Assembly (NCBI GenBank): GCA_023897205.1
Contig: JAHWDD010000004.1
Coordinates: 806,001 to 870,000, forward strand
Origin: Exophiala sp. HKRS030
Lineage: Eukaryota; Ascomycota; Eurotiomycetes; Chaetothyriales; Herpotrichiellaceae
Reading direction: 5' to 3'
Length of the DNA: 64,000 nt
Below are positions 1-11,839 of the stretch, one piece after another. Each line of letters begins with the position of its first letter. The stretch's first letter is position 1. The translations under genes and the position numbers were made by a program. Under the pieces are notes generated by a model. The model worked only from the letters and a program-made list of their open reading frames with translations, did no database searches and was not told where the DNA came from.

Positions 1-1477
1 GGCATCGTCCCGGAGATCGCCAGCGAATCCCGGAATTGCAGGAATGACGATTATGATACGGAATTTGCGGTTTTCTTGAGCTGCACGAATACAAGCGTTG
101 ACCATAGCGCGGCCAATAGTGTTGTGAATGGGAGACTGCTGATCGCCCGTGGCAGTGATGAAGAATTGGTTTTCGATGTAGACGTAATGCTGAGCAGTTT
201 CTATCACTTCGATGTAGGCATTCTGGATACTGTGCTCGACCAGGATGCCACTGCTCCAGTCATCACTACTGCGAACAAGCTGTGCATGGACAGAGCCGAC
301 ATTCTTGATCTGTTTGGTTTCCAGCGGGCTGAGTGGGTGCTCAATATATTCACCAACAGGATGCTTAGGCCTTTGGATGGAAATGAGGTCTTCATCGGGG
401 TTGGATCCGTCTGCTCTGGCCCTTGTAGTCAAGCAGAGGTAATCGACACCTTCGCTGCGTTTATATTTGTCCCTTTTGATGAAATTCCATCTCAAAACGA
501 AATGTTCGGCAATATCAACGACACATTCGCCTACAAGACCCATGGCAACATCGTGCCACGGCATACGACCATAATCGGTCTTGACCAATTCGTTGTTGGA
601 CCAATCTTCCACAGTGTGAAAGTCCATGATTCTGTACTGATTAGCAGAAGGAAGCAATGTGGGTTAAGGATTGACAAACCTATTATTGTTAAAGTCCTGG
701 CCTGGGAAGACTTCATTTACCACTCCAGAAGGATGAACATCGGCCAAGAGATGCTGTCGAACGTCCCATCTTCCATAGCACAGATCCAAGCCACCAATAA
801 AGGCAAGGTCATAGTCAATGACGATGAACTTTTCGTGATGCGCCCAATAAAAGGTCATATCTCCAAAATTTTCAAAGACGTTGTGATCAGGATGTCGCAT
901 GACGTGAATGTTTCCATGGCCAGGAGTACCTTCGGGGCAGAGTGCACGTAGAGCATGCTTGGTATGGGCCGAGTTACAAGTAAGAGCCTGTGAGACTTCC
1001 TTGTACACGATGACATAGATTTGAACACCACGTTCGGCGGCCCGCTTGATAACCTGATCGAGTCGCCACTCCTGATTGAAGAAGGGCGGGCGTCGCAAAA
1101 AGAGCTCAGGAGAAAGCCACCAATCCTCAATGTAAATGGTCTCTTTGGCATTTTCCAGGGCGACTGAAACAGCCCACATGTAGTCACGACCATCGACGTA
1201 CCATTTGATTTTGTTACCATCACGCTCGGGAAGAAGGATTTGAAGCGGTGGCTATCACATATAGCTGTTCTCTTACGGTCGGTTTCTTGCTCATGTTCCT
1301 CGTCGTGGCGATGATTGGTGTTGACAACATTCTTGAGCTTGCCCAACTTGTTCTTTAGATGAATGGCTGAGACTTTGGCGTCATACAGCTTTGTATCTGT
1401 AGCGAATTCAACATATGGCCAAGCGACTCAGGAGATGCCGTTGGTTTACCTTTGAGCTTTTCTCGAAGCGCTTTCAT
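1..1477 (-). CDS. Phospholipase D (fungal PLD1-type), 3' end beyond the window, apparent frameshift
   Basis: Hydrolyses phosphatidylcholine-type lipids to phosphatidic acid, a membrane signal in vesicle traffic and growth. The first HKD active site is visible (HEKFIVID, followed by GGLDLCYGRWD), as are the conserved DWWLSPELFLRRPP-type block before it and the YVYIENQFF block before the second, off-window HKD. Proposed exons on the minus strand are 1450-1477, 680-1396 and <1-631. The introns 1397-1449 (53 nt) and 632-679 (48 nt) keep phase. The start is the ATG at 1477. The frame changes at a CCC run (ggg on the plus strand, 1228-1230) between HRFKSFFP and ERDGNKIKWYV; one missing C explains it. 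The family assignment is sure; the short first exon is less so. Confidence 0.9.
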
Positions 1478-2112
1478 CTTGATTCACAGACAAGAATTTC
1501 TGGGAGAGTCGGATAAGGATACACGCAGGAAATAAGGATGAAAACGAGAATCGCTGACAGCCAGTGCAACCAGGCACTCAGAAGTTAAGAAGCGGAACAG
1601 TTGGTTGTGGGGAGATGAAGAAACTCGAGCAAAAGTTGGAGTCAAGACATGAGTAGTCGCACGACACGAGATGAATCTTGGTTCCGGGTTACTTCTTAAT
1701 TTCTTATGCATTACATTTAGAGTCTAGGATAAGACAGGCCCAAGCAATGGTAGTCGTACCATCTGGTGATCCATCAGGCACGAGATGGTGGTGAGTTTGC
1801 GACTTGAGGGTCAATTCCTGGCGTGACGTACGTCATCTCTCAGCCCGATCTTGGAAACTTTCCCCTCCTTGATCGCTTCTCTTCAAATTCTCAGTGGTTG
1901 GCCATCAGTGGCTATCCTCGCCAACCGAGTTCTCCGAGTTGTGTAATTGGTCCTTTCGCCGACCATTTGATGCATGTGCGTAGGAACACTAGTTAACGAG
2001 GGTTTGACCACTGCAAGGCTGCATCACCGAGGTTGTTTCTTACGTTGGAGAAATCGCTTCGAAGGGTTGTATAAGCAATCTGATGTACACAATCTACACT
2101 TCCTGTCGCATG
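1478..2112. other. Spacer upstream of the PLD gene and downstream of MET8
   Basis: This 635-bp stretch holds the PLD promoter and the MET8 3' flank. I see no coding exon, tRNA or clear repeat in it. Short open frames here lack coding character. Confidence 0.5.
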
Positions 2113-2940
2113 TTACATCCAGCCAAAGGATCCGTCAAATTCCCATACGACACCTTCATCTCGTGGTCCAAGTCTGATCTCTTCAAAGCTCGGCACTTGC
2201 CCGCTCTCATAGTACCCAACCAGAGCTTTCATATCGTCTTTATCCATCTTGTTAAAGTCTTCAGTGCTCCAACTGTCACAGACTTCGCTCATCCATCCCA
2301 TTCTCTTACTGATATCGCGTGTGCTCTTTCCTGGAGCTATACGACGAAGTCTTCTCCTGAGCTCACCCACTTTCTGAATACTGTCACCAGTGCCAGCGGG
2401 GAGCATTTCGCCTATTTGGCGGCGAATGGCAGCGGCAAGCCTCGGTCCGTTACCATTTGTAGAAACCATGATCTGTAGAGGTCCGTCCCTGTGGACACTT
2501 CCAAAGTAAAAGTCACATTCGGGTGGAACATCTGCGATATTGGCAGGCACTTTTAATTTCTTGCAGTATTGCCATATTCTCGTTGAAGCGTCTGGGTCGT
2601 CGATTGCAGTAAGGACCATTGCCACATTCTTCTCAGGTTCGAGATCGAGAGGGAGGAAAATCCTGTCGACATGTTTGACCTGAGATTGATCGACCCGAAA
2701 AGCCACCTCTTCATTGAGTCCATCGCGGGGACAAACAACCGTAACTCTGGCGTCGGCATTGAGTAAATTGACGATCCGACCGGCGGCGACCTATCACACC
2801 TATTAGCTCTTCGGTTTGCCAGGTAGACCATGATCAATGCTAACCTCTCCGCCACCAACCACCAAGACTTCCTTATTCTTGATCTGCCATGCTAGAATCA
2901 GAGAACCGCCGCCTTGGATCTCTGGAAATTTCGAAGGCAT
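2113..2940 (-). CDS. MET8: Siroheme synthase Met8 (precorrin-2 dehydrogenase / sirohydrochlorin ferrochelatase)
   Basis: Bifunctional enzyme making siroheme, the prosthetic group of sulfite and nitrite reductase, from precorrin-2 (NAD-dependent oxidation, then iron insertion). Exons are 2845-2940 and 2113-2790, with a 54-nt intron (2791-2844) that splits the Rossmann motif: VLVVGGGE, then VAAGRIVNLLNADARVTVV. Spliced length is 774 nt, 257 residues, close to yeast Met8 (274). The middle carries the conserved CDFYFGSVHRDGPLQIMVSTNG block with the catalytic Asp region, followed by GPRLAAAIRRQI. It is transcribed away from the PRPP synthetase gene, with 567 bp between the two start codons. Confidence 0.93.
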
Positions 2941-3507
2941 GATATGCGCAAAGGCGCCGAAAAAGCCATCGATGACAAGTACAGTGGAGATGGAGGACAA
3001 GTAATAGTCACGAAGGAAATGTTGGGGCTTCCGCGGGCTTTAGGTGAACGATAAGGGTGGAGTTCGATGAGGATGTGTGATAAGATTAGATGGATCTGCA
3101 CATCGCAGACCTTGTGGTCCGCGGGACGGACTGGCTGTAGCGGCACATTGGCTCCACTGGCTCATCGCTTCTCTGAATAACCCTCGTGAACCCCCGTACC
3201 CTCAGACATCACGTGTTGATAGAAAATCATTCAGATTCTCCAAACGCAGATAGAATGGAGAAACTTGCCGAAGAGGTACGGTTCACTTTGAAAAAGCTAC
3301 AGTCACTTTCCTGTCTTCCAATATTGTGTAGCTCTCCTCTCCTACAAAGCTCACTTCTGTACTGCCTCGATTAGACTCATTACTGCTTTCTCTCGCCGCC
3401 ATGTTTTGAAAATTACAATCACCTCCGGCACTTGGAAACTATCGTTATATGCGTTCCAGAGTCATTCTCTCTAGCCAGCCAACAACTCGTCAAACATAAA
3501 TTCTAAA
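2941..3507. promoter_or_regulatory. Shared divergent promoter region MET8 / PRPP synthetase
   Basis: A 567-bp interval separates the two start codons and must carry both promoters. I see no further exon in it. Short open frames across 2898-3146 and 3186-3374 are most likely 5' UTR or noise. Co-regulation is only an inference from the layout. Confidence 0.45.
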
Positions 3508-5166
3508 ATGCGAGGGGTCAAAATTTTCTCAGGCCGATCTCATCCGGTGCTCGCCCATAAAATCTCTGAGAGACTGGGAAGTGATTTGTCCAAATGTGAC
3601 CTGGGCAATTTTTCCAACGGAGAAATCAGCGTCCAAATCGGAACTTCAATCAGAAATGAAGATGTCTTCATCGTTCAGAGTGGAAGTCCGCAGACCAATG
3701 ACAGTGTGATGGAGATGCTCATCATGATTGCGGCTTGCAAAGGCGGCTCTGCAAAGTCCATTACCGCCGTCATGCCATACTTTCCTTATTCTCGCCAATC
3801 CAAGAAAAAGAGCCATCGTGGGGCCATCACCGCCAAAATGCTGGCTAACCTAATGGTAGTAGCTGGAGTGGATCACATCATCACAGTCGACCTTCATGCA
3901 TCCCAGATGCAGGGATTCTTCGGCAAACCCGTCGACAATCTCTATGCTGAACCAATCATCGCTCGCTGGATCAAGAACAACGTTCCTCGTTGGAAGGATG
4001 CAGTGGTGGTGAGTAAGAATGTGGGTGGTACGAAACGTGTCACATCGTTGGCAGATGCCCTCAAATTGAGATTTGCTCTTGTCTCTACAGATCGAGACCG
4101 TTCTCACCGGCCGAACCACCACTCCAACCTCATGGACAGTACTGTTTTCTTTGATGCAATCGAACCTCAGACTATTCGTTATGGACGACGGTCAAGTGAT
4201 GATGGCGACGACGGTGAAGAAGCCGACACTGAATCTGATCGGCCGACTGACTATGAAAGTCGACGAGATTTCCCATTTCGAGGTCGCCACAATCTTACAA
4301 ATGGTACCAGTAGGGCCGGTCGACCTAAAGCGGTCACGATTGCATCTAGCCCCCTTGTTCAGACCACAAGGGTAGAGTCAGCTTCGCGTTCTCCGTCTCC
4401 TAATCGATTGAGTCGTGCCGATACGATACCTAGCGCCCGAAGGCCCTCAGAATACGAAGCCAATGAAGCAGCATTTGACGAAAGAGCACGAGACGTGATT
4501 GTGGGTCGTTTAATTCAGGGTCATCTGGTTGACGATGACCACCCATCGGCATTTTCGAGTATGTCCGCGTCCATGACCGGATTTCCGGGTGACCGGAACT
4601 CGCAAGATACAACCGACGGTCACCCCTATGATCCAATGACCTCGTCATTCATGTCTAATGCATCATCGCTCGGTCCCGAGCACGCCCTTGGTGGGACTTT
4701 TGATGCAGCGGCAACTTCTGATGAGGAAGAGGAAGGCATCAAAAATCCTGATTTAGAGCATACCATTACCTTGGTAGGCAACGTCAAGGACAAGACTGTT
4801 CTTCTAATGGACGATATACTAGATCGATCGGGATCTTGGATAGCCGCTGCAGAGACATGTGTCAAAATCGGCCGTGCCAAGCGAGTGTACTGCATAGGGA
4901 TTCATGCACTATTTGGGGAGGATTCTCTTGAGGAGTTGGAAGCTTGTGAATGCATTGATCATATTGTGGTGACAAATACTTTCCCCATCGTACCTGAAAG
5001 AGTTCGTGCCTCCAAGAAGTTGATAGTGATCGACCTGTCGAATCTTCTGTCGGAAGCAATTCGTCGCAATCACCATGGAGGTAAGGCAAATCATCCCTTT
5101 ACGAGTTCACGACTAACCCGTTGGTGTGCAGAGGACATCTCGACACTTTTCCACTTACATGACTGA
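3508..5166 (+). CDS. Ribose-phosphate pyrophosphokinase subunit with long regulatory insert (Prs1/Prs5 class)
   Basis: Makes PRPP from ribose 5-phosphate and ATP for nucleotide, His and Trp synthesis. The N-terminal half has FSNGEISVQIG, PYFPYSRQSKKKSHRGAITAKM, the conserved DHIITVDLHASQMQGFF block, and SKNVGGTKRVT as flexible loop. About 230 residues of acidic, Ser-rich, low-complexity sequence are inserted before LVGNVKDKTVLLMDDILDRSGSW, the PRPP-binding loop. Such inserts are known from yeast Prs1 and Prs5, subunits of hetero-complexes linked to cell-wall signalling. A last intron at 5081-5131 (GTAAGG...GTGCAG, 51 nt) is a multiple of three without a stop. Splicing gives the family C-terminus RRNHHGEDISTLF over exon 5132-5166. 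The spliced protein is 535 residues. Confidence 0.92.
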   Translation: MRGVKIFSGRSHPVLAHKISERLGSDLSKCDLGNFSNGEISVQIGTSIRNEDVFIVQSGSPQTNDSVMEMLIMIAACKGGSAKSITAVMPYFPYSRQSKKKSHRGAITAKMLANLMVVAGVDHIITVDLHASQMQGFFGKPVDNLYAEPIIARWIKNNVPRWKDAVVVSKNVGGTKRVTSLADALKLRFALVSTDRDRSHRPNHHSNLMDSTVFFDAIEPQTIRYGRRSSDDGDDGEEADTESDRPTDYESRRDFPFRGRHNLTNGTSRAGRPKAVTIASSPLVQTTRVESASRSPSPNRLSRADTIPSARRPSEYEANEAAFDERARDVIVGRLIQGHLVDDDHPSAFSSMSASMTGFPGDRNSQDTTDGHPYDPMTSSFMSNASSLGPEHALGGTFDAAATSDEEEEGIKNPDLEHTITLVGNVKDKTVLLMDDILDRSGSWIAAAETCVKIGRAKRVYCIGIHALFGEDSLEELEACECIDHIVVTNTFPIVPERVRASKKLIVIDLSNLLSEAIRRNHHGGKANHPFTSSRLTRWCAEDISTLFHLHD

Positions 5167-6995
5167 CGACAGTAGCCTCGGATGGACACGATCGGATTGT
5201 ATGCTTTTCGGTCAAGTTTCATGTCCAGTTCCATGGGCTCCGCTACATGGCATGATCAGCAGAATCCTACGGGAAAGTCCCACTCAGCTCATAGGTAAAT
5301 TGCAATGCGACTGAGATGAAGGGAATTCATGTCAACGGGAATATCTCGGCCTTGGAGATGAAGTAGGGGTCCTGTCACGAAGTACAGGCCCGTGTTGTCA
5401 TCCCATCTGCAGGCAAGAGGCAGCCTTGTCATGAAAATTTCGGATTTCCCAGCCACAATCAATGTAGATTGGATGGTTTGCATAACGGCAAGTGTTGTTC
5501 AACGTAGGGTTTTGCAGGGAAGAGATGCAATCTGTGCCTCAAATCGGGATGAACATAATCTTGGGAGAGGTCATTCTCGGTATGACCAGGTCTTTACGAT
5601 GTATACGACAGGGCCTGCCCTTGTAGGTGGGACAGATATCCTCGCATCAAGTAAACCTAAACGTGGTGGCTTGCATGCAACAGTCACCAATGTGGTCATG
5701 ACACAACAGATCTCAGAGGGATTGCTTGGATTTCTGGATTGTTTCGAGCCGATCGGTGGTTCGGTGGTCGGGATGGTAATGGTCTTGGTCGTGGTTGTGG
5801 TCGTGGCCACAGTTGTATATCGTCAACTCTCAGGTCCTGAAGACGAGATCGGAGGTCTTCCGTCATACGGAGCAGTAGAAACAGTTCATGCGTAGCTGAT
5901 GCACGATTTCGTGGTCCGATCTCCAAACCCTGTTTTCTGTGAGACTTCCGGAGATCCTTTGGGGCGCCGGCTAACGCTTTAAAACAAGTCGATTACAAGG
6001 GGGCCACAGGGTGGGTGGGAGTGCATGTTGTGGGTACCTTGGGCATGAGAATCAGGTGGAAAGGTACTTGGTGGTCCTCTAGGCTCTCAGCCTGTCTGGC
6101 GTACTGTGTACGTCCTCGACTCCATACCCGGTACTCTGTACGCAGTGGTGGAGCGGATGTAGCTTGTCGGCTGGACGTTTGTACCCCGAAGCCTGTAGCC
6201 TGTAGCCTGTAGCCTGTAGCCTGCAGCCCGTAGGCCGCCTGGGGCCTGTAGGTGAAGCTAGGCGGCTAAGCCAGGGCGTGGTTGGAAGGTGGGCAGCTGC
6301 AGCGGGCATGCCGCACTAAAGGGTGCACCCAGTAACGGATCTTTCGGGCCAAGGCACAGATCGCCAAAATATTGAGGATGTACGGATGGTAGATGCCCTC
6401 AGTACCCCGTGACAGCTCCACCTAACTACAGGCAGTTACTAAGTCGATACTAGGCGCAAGCTAGGTCCCATCGGGCCCCTTCATCCCCTGTATGCCCCTC
6501 GTCAGAGATCGTCCTACTGTACTTCCATCCCTAGCTAGTACATACATGATACCCCCAAATCTCAAGCGATTGCCCGATACCATGGACCTGGGATGTCACC
6601 GTATGCTCTGCGCCGTACTTGTCCCATGTTTCCTCCTCGTCCGCCCATCAATTCCTTGTAATAAAAGCCACCAACATTCCTTGATACAAAGTCCTTGACG
6701 GAGGACTCGGTAATCAACCTGGAATGAATCCCGGGCCATCGGGTTGTTGATCACAGACCGTCACTTTTTTCTTAGTGGAAGGGAATAATCTTCCCGAGGA
6801 TTGTATCTACACTGTGCGCAGGCCCCCCCTCCAACCCCTCGACATCCCGTGGCGTGCAGTGCAGGTGAGATTCAGAGGCAAGGACTTCGGGACCGTACCT
6901 GCCTGATTAGCCCTGATGGCCCCACGCCAGTGATGAATGCGCGATAGTCTCTCGTTAGGAAGGAGCGCGGATAAACCCTGAACAGTGAACACTGA
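5167..6995. other. Gene-poor spacer
   Basis: About 1.8 kb without a supported gene. A plus-strand open frame (first ATG 5431, end 5895) encodes a Val-rich hydrophobic stretch near 5760-5820, which comes from a simple GGTCGTG-type repeat, so I do not call it. The GCCTGTA tandem repeat at 6191-6232 lies here. Confidence 0.5.
6191..6232 (+). repeat. 7-bp tandem repeat GCCTGTA, six units
   Basis: Four perfect GCCTGTA units are followed by GCCTGCA and GCCCGTA. It is a short minisatellite in non-coding DNA. Confidence 0.9.
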
Positions 6996-7444
6996 ATGCC
7001 ATCCACGAGGAAGTTACGCCCAGTCTAACTTCCAAATTCTCAAAACTCCCACCCGCCCAGGTTTCCACTACCTTCCACGACGCCGCCGCTGCCGTTGCCT
7101 GCGCCTCCAGTCTTGGAAACCCTTCCTCGAACATTTTCAACCTCCTCGACTCCTCAATCAGGCGTGCCGGGTCACAAGTGGCATCAAGTTCGAACAATGC
7201 TGATACAACCCTTGACCGCTTCTTATGGAGACACCCGTCGTCGATATTCTTACCAGGTAAGTTCCGCGTGGAACACCATCCCGTGTACGCCATCGAGACA
7301 CCGAAACCTAATTGTCTGCAATCACAATCACCCTCCCTCTCTGCCAATGCTTCGTCAGGTCAACCATCACTGGTCACCTCATATCGCCATGGCCACTTCC
7401 CGGAGACCCGCACGCTGCGCCGTGGGCGGAGACTGGAGTACTAA
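6996..7444 (+). CDS. Unrecognised protein, apparent frameshift at the start codon (low confidence)
   Basis: A frame open from 6999 to the TAA at 7444 has coding character (Ala/Ser-rich helix, ACASSLGNPSSNIFNLLD, then DRFLWRHPSSIFLPG). It has no ATG of its own. An ATG at 6996 is out of frame by one base, and adding one C or G after it (ATGCC to ATGCCC or ATGGCC) would open the frame, the same kind of loss seen in other genes here. A GT-AG intron 7257-7358 (102 nt, frame-preserving) is possible. I recognise no domain. It may be a real gene with an assembly error, or a relic. Confidence 0.3.
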
Positions 7445-7881
7445 GTTCATGTCGAGCTTACACTGGAAGGCTCAGTCTGTTCGGGTCCCACAAATTGAAC
7501 GTGTTTCCCTCACGAGTTTGTTTTCCGCTTAATCCATGAACGGAAACTTCTCTCATAGGACTCCTTTTTCTTCAGCTGTCAAGTCATGCATCATCCTTTC
7601 ACAATACGCTGATTGCGGGAAATAAGTCATGACGGTGATGTTCAAACAAGGACCTTGCCTCTCTCCTTGATTCACTTGAACGCAGTCATATTCAGAGGTC
7701 ATATCCGTGTCCAGCCTTACGCTCGTTTACCACATGCTTTTTATATCAATGTCTGCCGCTCCAGATACTTCTCTTGCGCCAGCATTCCCCAGAATTTTTA
7801 TCCGACGAACACCCTACAGCATCGAAATCAGACCTTGAACACTATTCTGACACCTTGCTTTGATCCAAGTTATCATCGACA

Positions 7882-8260
7882 ATGGGTTCTCGCAAAAGTC
7901 CAAGATCGACTACTGATGTAAGTCCCATATCACTCCTTCTTCCACACCAAAACTCCCAGACCAGGGCTCGCAGATCAGAGGGAAAACACTGACCCCTAGA
8001 TCTAGCCTGCAAATACTCGTATCAATTGGACATTGACCCATGACCAATGCTTGACCAGAAACAATCACAAACATCTCGTACGGAAAATCACTGCTGAGCA
8101 ATCTCCCATGTTCTGGCGCTGTTCCAAATGCATGGCAGAAGTCACCCAGACAGTACAATGTATCCGATGCGGATGGCGCGCATGTATGAATTGTGCGAGA
8201 TCACACAGTGATTTTGCAAGCCATGTCGACGCTGGTGGTCCAAGGTATCTCGGCAAATGA
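7882..8260 (+). CDS. Small cysteine-rich (zinc-ribbon-like) protein
   Basis: Two exons, 7882-7917 and 8099-8260, joined across a 180-nt intron (GTAAGT...GCTGAG), give 65 residues. The C-terminal part has FWRCSKC, QCIRCGW and ACMNCARSH: four CxxC-like knuckles spaced as in small fungal zinc-ribbon proteins of unknown function. The short first exon (MGSRKSPRSTTD) is chosen because it keeps phase 0 and has a perfect GTAAGT donor. The alternative is a start at the ATG 8033 or 8109 without the first exon. Confidence 0.45.
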
Positions 8261-11200
8261 TACGAGAGAGATTGATTCCGTACTCGTTTGTTGGGACACT
8301 TCTGTGAGTTCTCCCGTGTGGATCTTCGAGCTTTGTGGTTGTGTTTGTCTTTGTCTGACTTATCTCTCTCGGTTTAAGATTTACCATCATTTTATCCAAA
8401 AGCCTTTGTTCCCAGTGTGGACATTTTGCCTATCGGTGGTCGACTTATCACGCAATTCCCTATTCCCTAAAATCTGTATCACCACAGACTTGGAGTTTTT
8501 CGGCAATGATGAGATCATGACCATGTCTACAGCGGGTATCAAGCCATAGGTAGTGTTACCACGGGTTGGTGATCCATGAAATGTCGGAGGTTGGGTTTGT
8601 TTTTGAATGTAGCATCGAGGATTCAGTCCTTGGGCATATCTTGCCACTGGAAATACGACTTTTCTCTATCTAGGCTCTCGTTCACACTCCAGCAAGTGCG
8701 GCAGCTCTGATTTCCTACGGTACGATGGATTGAGCCGTTGGTAATCTTGGACTAGCTTCTCTTTTGTTCTAGACGCGTTCTTCGTTTACTATCAGTGATC
8801 AGGAACATATCGACAGCCGTACTACGTATTCTCTAACTTTCTCGATACATGGTCTGGGCGTTGAGACGAAGGGAGTGCCCGGTTGGTGGAGTGGGCTGAC
8901 TGGCTGATAAATCTGACCTCTGTTATTGCTTACTTTTCAGAGTGATGATCCTTGATTGTCAGGGTTTCCCTGCTCTAATGTACGTACTACGTAGAATATA
9001 TCACTCAATCAAGGTCAAGGCTCCCATTACTGTACTTCTTCTTTTTCTTCTGTCTCACCGATACAATGTAGTAACTAAAGTATCTCCATTCTCTAGACTC
9101 ACTCACGCAGAATCTCTCGGGGTGCTCCATGGATCAAGCATCTTTGGATGTCTCCAGCAATCCTCCCTCCTCGTTTTATTAGTTACTTCTGTAGAGATCA
9201 TACCAAGTATCCCACAGTGAGAATCTCATTGGACAGCTCCCTGTAGATGTGAGAAGCTATGTTTAGAGATTGCTTCATTGACCACTGGGTTCTCTCTTCA
9301 ACCTGTTTTCAAGCCGTTCCCACCCGTGGTATGATAGTAATCTAGACAATATCCTTGAAAAACCACCCCTTTCTGAACCCCTTTCCCGTCTCATTCCTGG
9401 GGTCTGCCACGATAGATAAGAGAAATGTATCCCTCAAACCGTCTGAGGATGTATTGTGATCGCGCAGGCGTGATTGTGCATCCATGCTCGGCTTCTGATC
9501 TGTCCCATTCCATAATCCAAGTCAAGCTATAGGAAACCAGCACAAGGTTTGAGGCCCATGGTTGTTCAGGCGACCAGCGTGCGTTGTTCTCCCATATAGC
9601 TTCCGTATGATGTTGGGTATAGGTAGCTAAAACAAATACCTAACTAGTGTGGTCACTAAGTCAAACTCTCGCCCACCTTCATCACACTCAGATTCGTCGA
9701 CGCCTATATTTCTCTCTCGTCGTGATGGCTCATTTGCATCGTTGACACAACGACCTCGCCCTTTCGGTCAGTGTATCACTTTTACTTTCTTTCTCGTGTT
9801 CTCCTTCGAAGCTTATTCCAGTAGCATCAGGGGGCTGTATTTCCCTCCTTTTGTTCTTGGAGCGGCTTTGGTCCAGAAGCATAACCTGCATGTGACAAGA
9901 TAGACATAGCTGGTTGGGCATCGAATTGCTTTCCTGGCTATCTCGTTTGGTCCTAGATGCCTGGCACCTAGAACAAGCCGCGTTTCGAGGACAAGCCTTC
10001 TGTGTGACATTTCTCTCATTTTCTCCTTCTTGACGCCGCATTTGATAGCGGTTGTATCCTCAATATCTTGCCATATAGTTTACTCAAGCCGTAGGGCGCG
10101 TTACGGTGCCGGCATATTCATACCTTGCCCTGCGCCTCTTTTCAACAACTGAAGGACGAACAAAGCTGAAAGCTCGCGGGACTATGATCCGCGGGAAATG
10201 AAAAAAAAAAGTCAAAAGTGATGCGCCCGCGATATCCGCTGCGCCATTCTAGAAGGCGGCTCAAGCCCACGGCGCTAGACGCCCAAACGCCATGATCGAC
10301 ACTGAGAAACACTCCTCATCAAGAAGGCGGGGGTCTAGCACAGATCCACCGGCCGCTGAAGGGATACCACGGGAGAGTCGAGACATGAAATTGATTCCTG
10401 CAGCACCAGCCAAGTATACAGGAGTCGATTGAATGTAATGCAAGAACGATGGTGGGGGCGCTTGCTCTAGTTAACTAGTCAGAAACTCTGACATAAGACT
10501 TTGAAACAGTAAGGAAGAAACACGTTTGACCGCGCCTCCCAACGACGGCTCCGCCTCCCCCGCCTCTGAGTAGCCTACCTGCTCTCGCCTGTTCCCTGGG
10601 ACCAGACCCCGGTGCGCAGGTGAGATGGCTTCGTGCGAAGGCTGAATCTCAGGTACAGACGGCTGAAATGAATGGAAGGGGGAGGGGGCATGGATTAGGC
10701 TAGGACGCGGAAGGGCAGGGACTTGGGATGATGCTGATATTGTTAGTGGTCGTTGGTAGTGGTGATAGTGATAGTGACCGAGGCGGAAGCGGGTGCTCAA
10801 GCCTCATGATGATGACCACGACGACGGTCACGTTGAATGTGAGGCGGTTGGCTAGGTCAGGAAGGTAGTTGGCGATCCGCGTGCAGTGCCGTGCAGCCAC
10901 ATACTAACTGCCTCCGAATCAACTCCACGGCCGCGGCCGGTAGGTATAAATAGGGTTGTCGGGGTTGTGGGTCGACTCGACCATTGGGGTCCAGGAAGTA
11001 CGTTTGGCGAGAGGGATGATGCATGATCACGGCGAGTCGGAACCCGGAAAGTCTAAAAATTTCGATAGGCCTGGTGTGCCTGATTCGATTTACCGATGGT
11101 CTGTCTAGCTCCTGAGTTAAGCGTGCATGGGAGAAAAGTGATGCTGGCACATCGTCGCCTCACGAATTCGCTTCCTTGGTTCTCGACGTAGGCTTCGAGT

Positions 11201-11839
11201 CACATGACGACCTATCAGTGGAGATGTCTACAGGGGGGTGAAATGGTTAACACCCGAAGTGGAAGTTATTGTCGTGCATCTCATATTTGCCCTGAATAAG
11301 ACTGCTCCATCAAGTGTTCTGCAGTTTTTAAGTTATTTGCTAACCATTATGTACGCCAGGTAAAGGCCACGGACAATCTCGAATCACCACAGACTATTGA
11401 CACGGCTGCATTTCGAAAATCAAGTGGAATGATAATACCTCACACCATCTTCATCTTCCTCGAATCGGGTGGTATAATCCTCAGTCTAATGTTGATCCAA
11501 ATAAATCTACCCACTTGCGGAAGTCTGATGTCAAGCCGCCGGATGCGTTCCGTGTTCCGGAGAGGGCGAAAACATGTTGGTCAGAGGGACGGTCCGGTCG
11601 AGACTCGTCCAAGCACTTGAAGATTCGTCGAAACCGCCAACTTCGAGCCAATTTCAATCAAGGAACTCCTTGCTTGTAACTGCAGAGATGTGGGTGTGGT
11701 GGGTATAACTCATGCATTTTACTTGCTTTTTCTACCGGTGTTCTCCGAATTGTTTTCAATCTCTGCATGTAGTTTCATGTTTCTTAATACCTTACAAGTC
11801 ATCAAGAACCTGTAATTCATTCTCACCACCCAAAGCCAA
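8261..11839. other. Gene-poor spacer
   Basis: Some 3.6 kb without a gene I can support. It holds short open frames on both strands with no domain, poly-A at 10201-10211 and G/T-rich simple stretches near 10680-10800. One minus-strand frame at 9730-10041 has a passing look of a zinc cluster but is not convincing. Confidence 0.5.

Noticed and set aside
5431..5895. Possible membrane protein frame with a Val-rich segment
   Set aside because: The hydrophobic part comes from a GGTCGTG-type simple repeat. There is no family, and the opposite strand is open as well.
9730..10041. Minus-strand frame resembling a Zn2Cys6 cluster (ACSRCQASRTK ... LCLSCH)
   Set aside because: The third cysteine of the cluster is replaced by Arg and the spacing of the second half does not fit. 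There is no downstream fungal_trans region.
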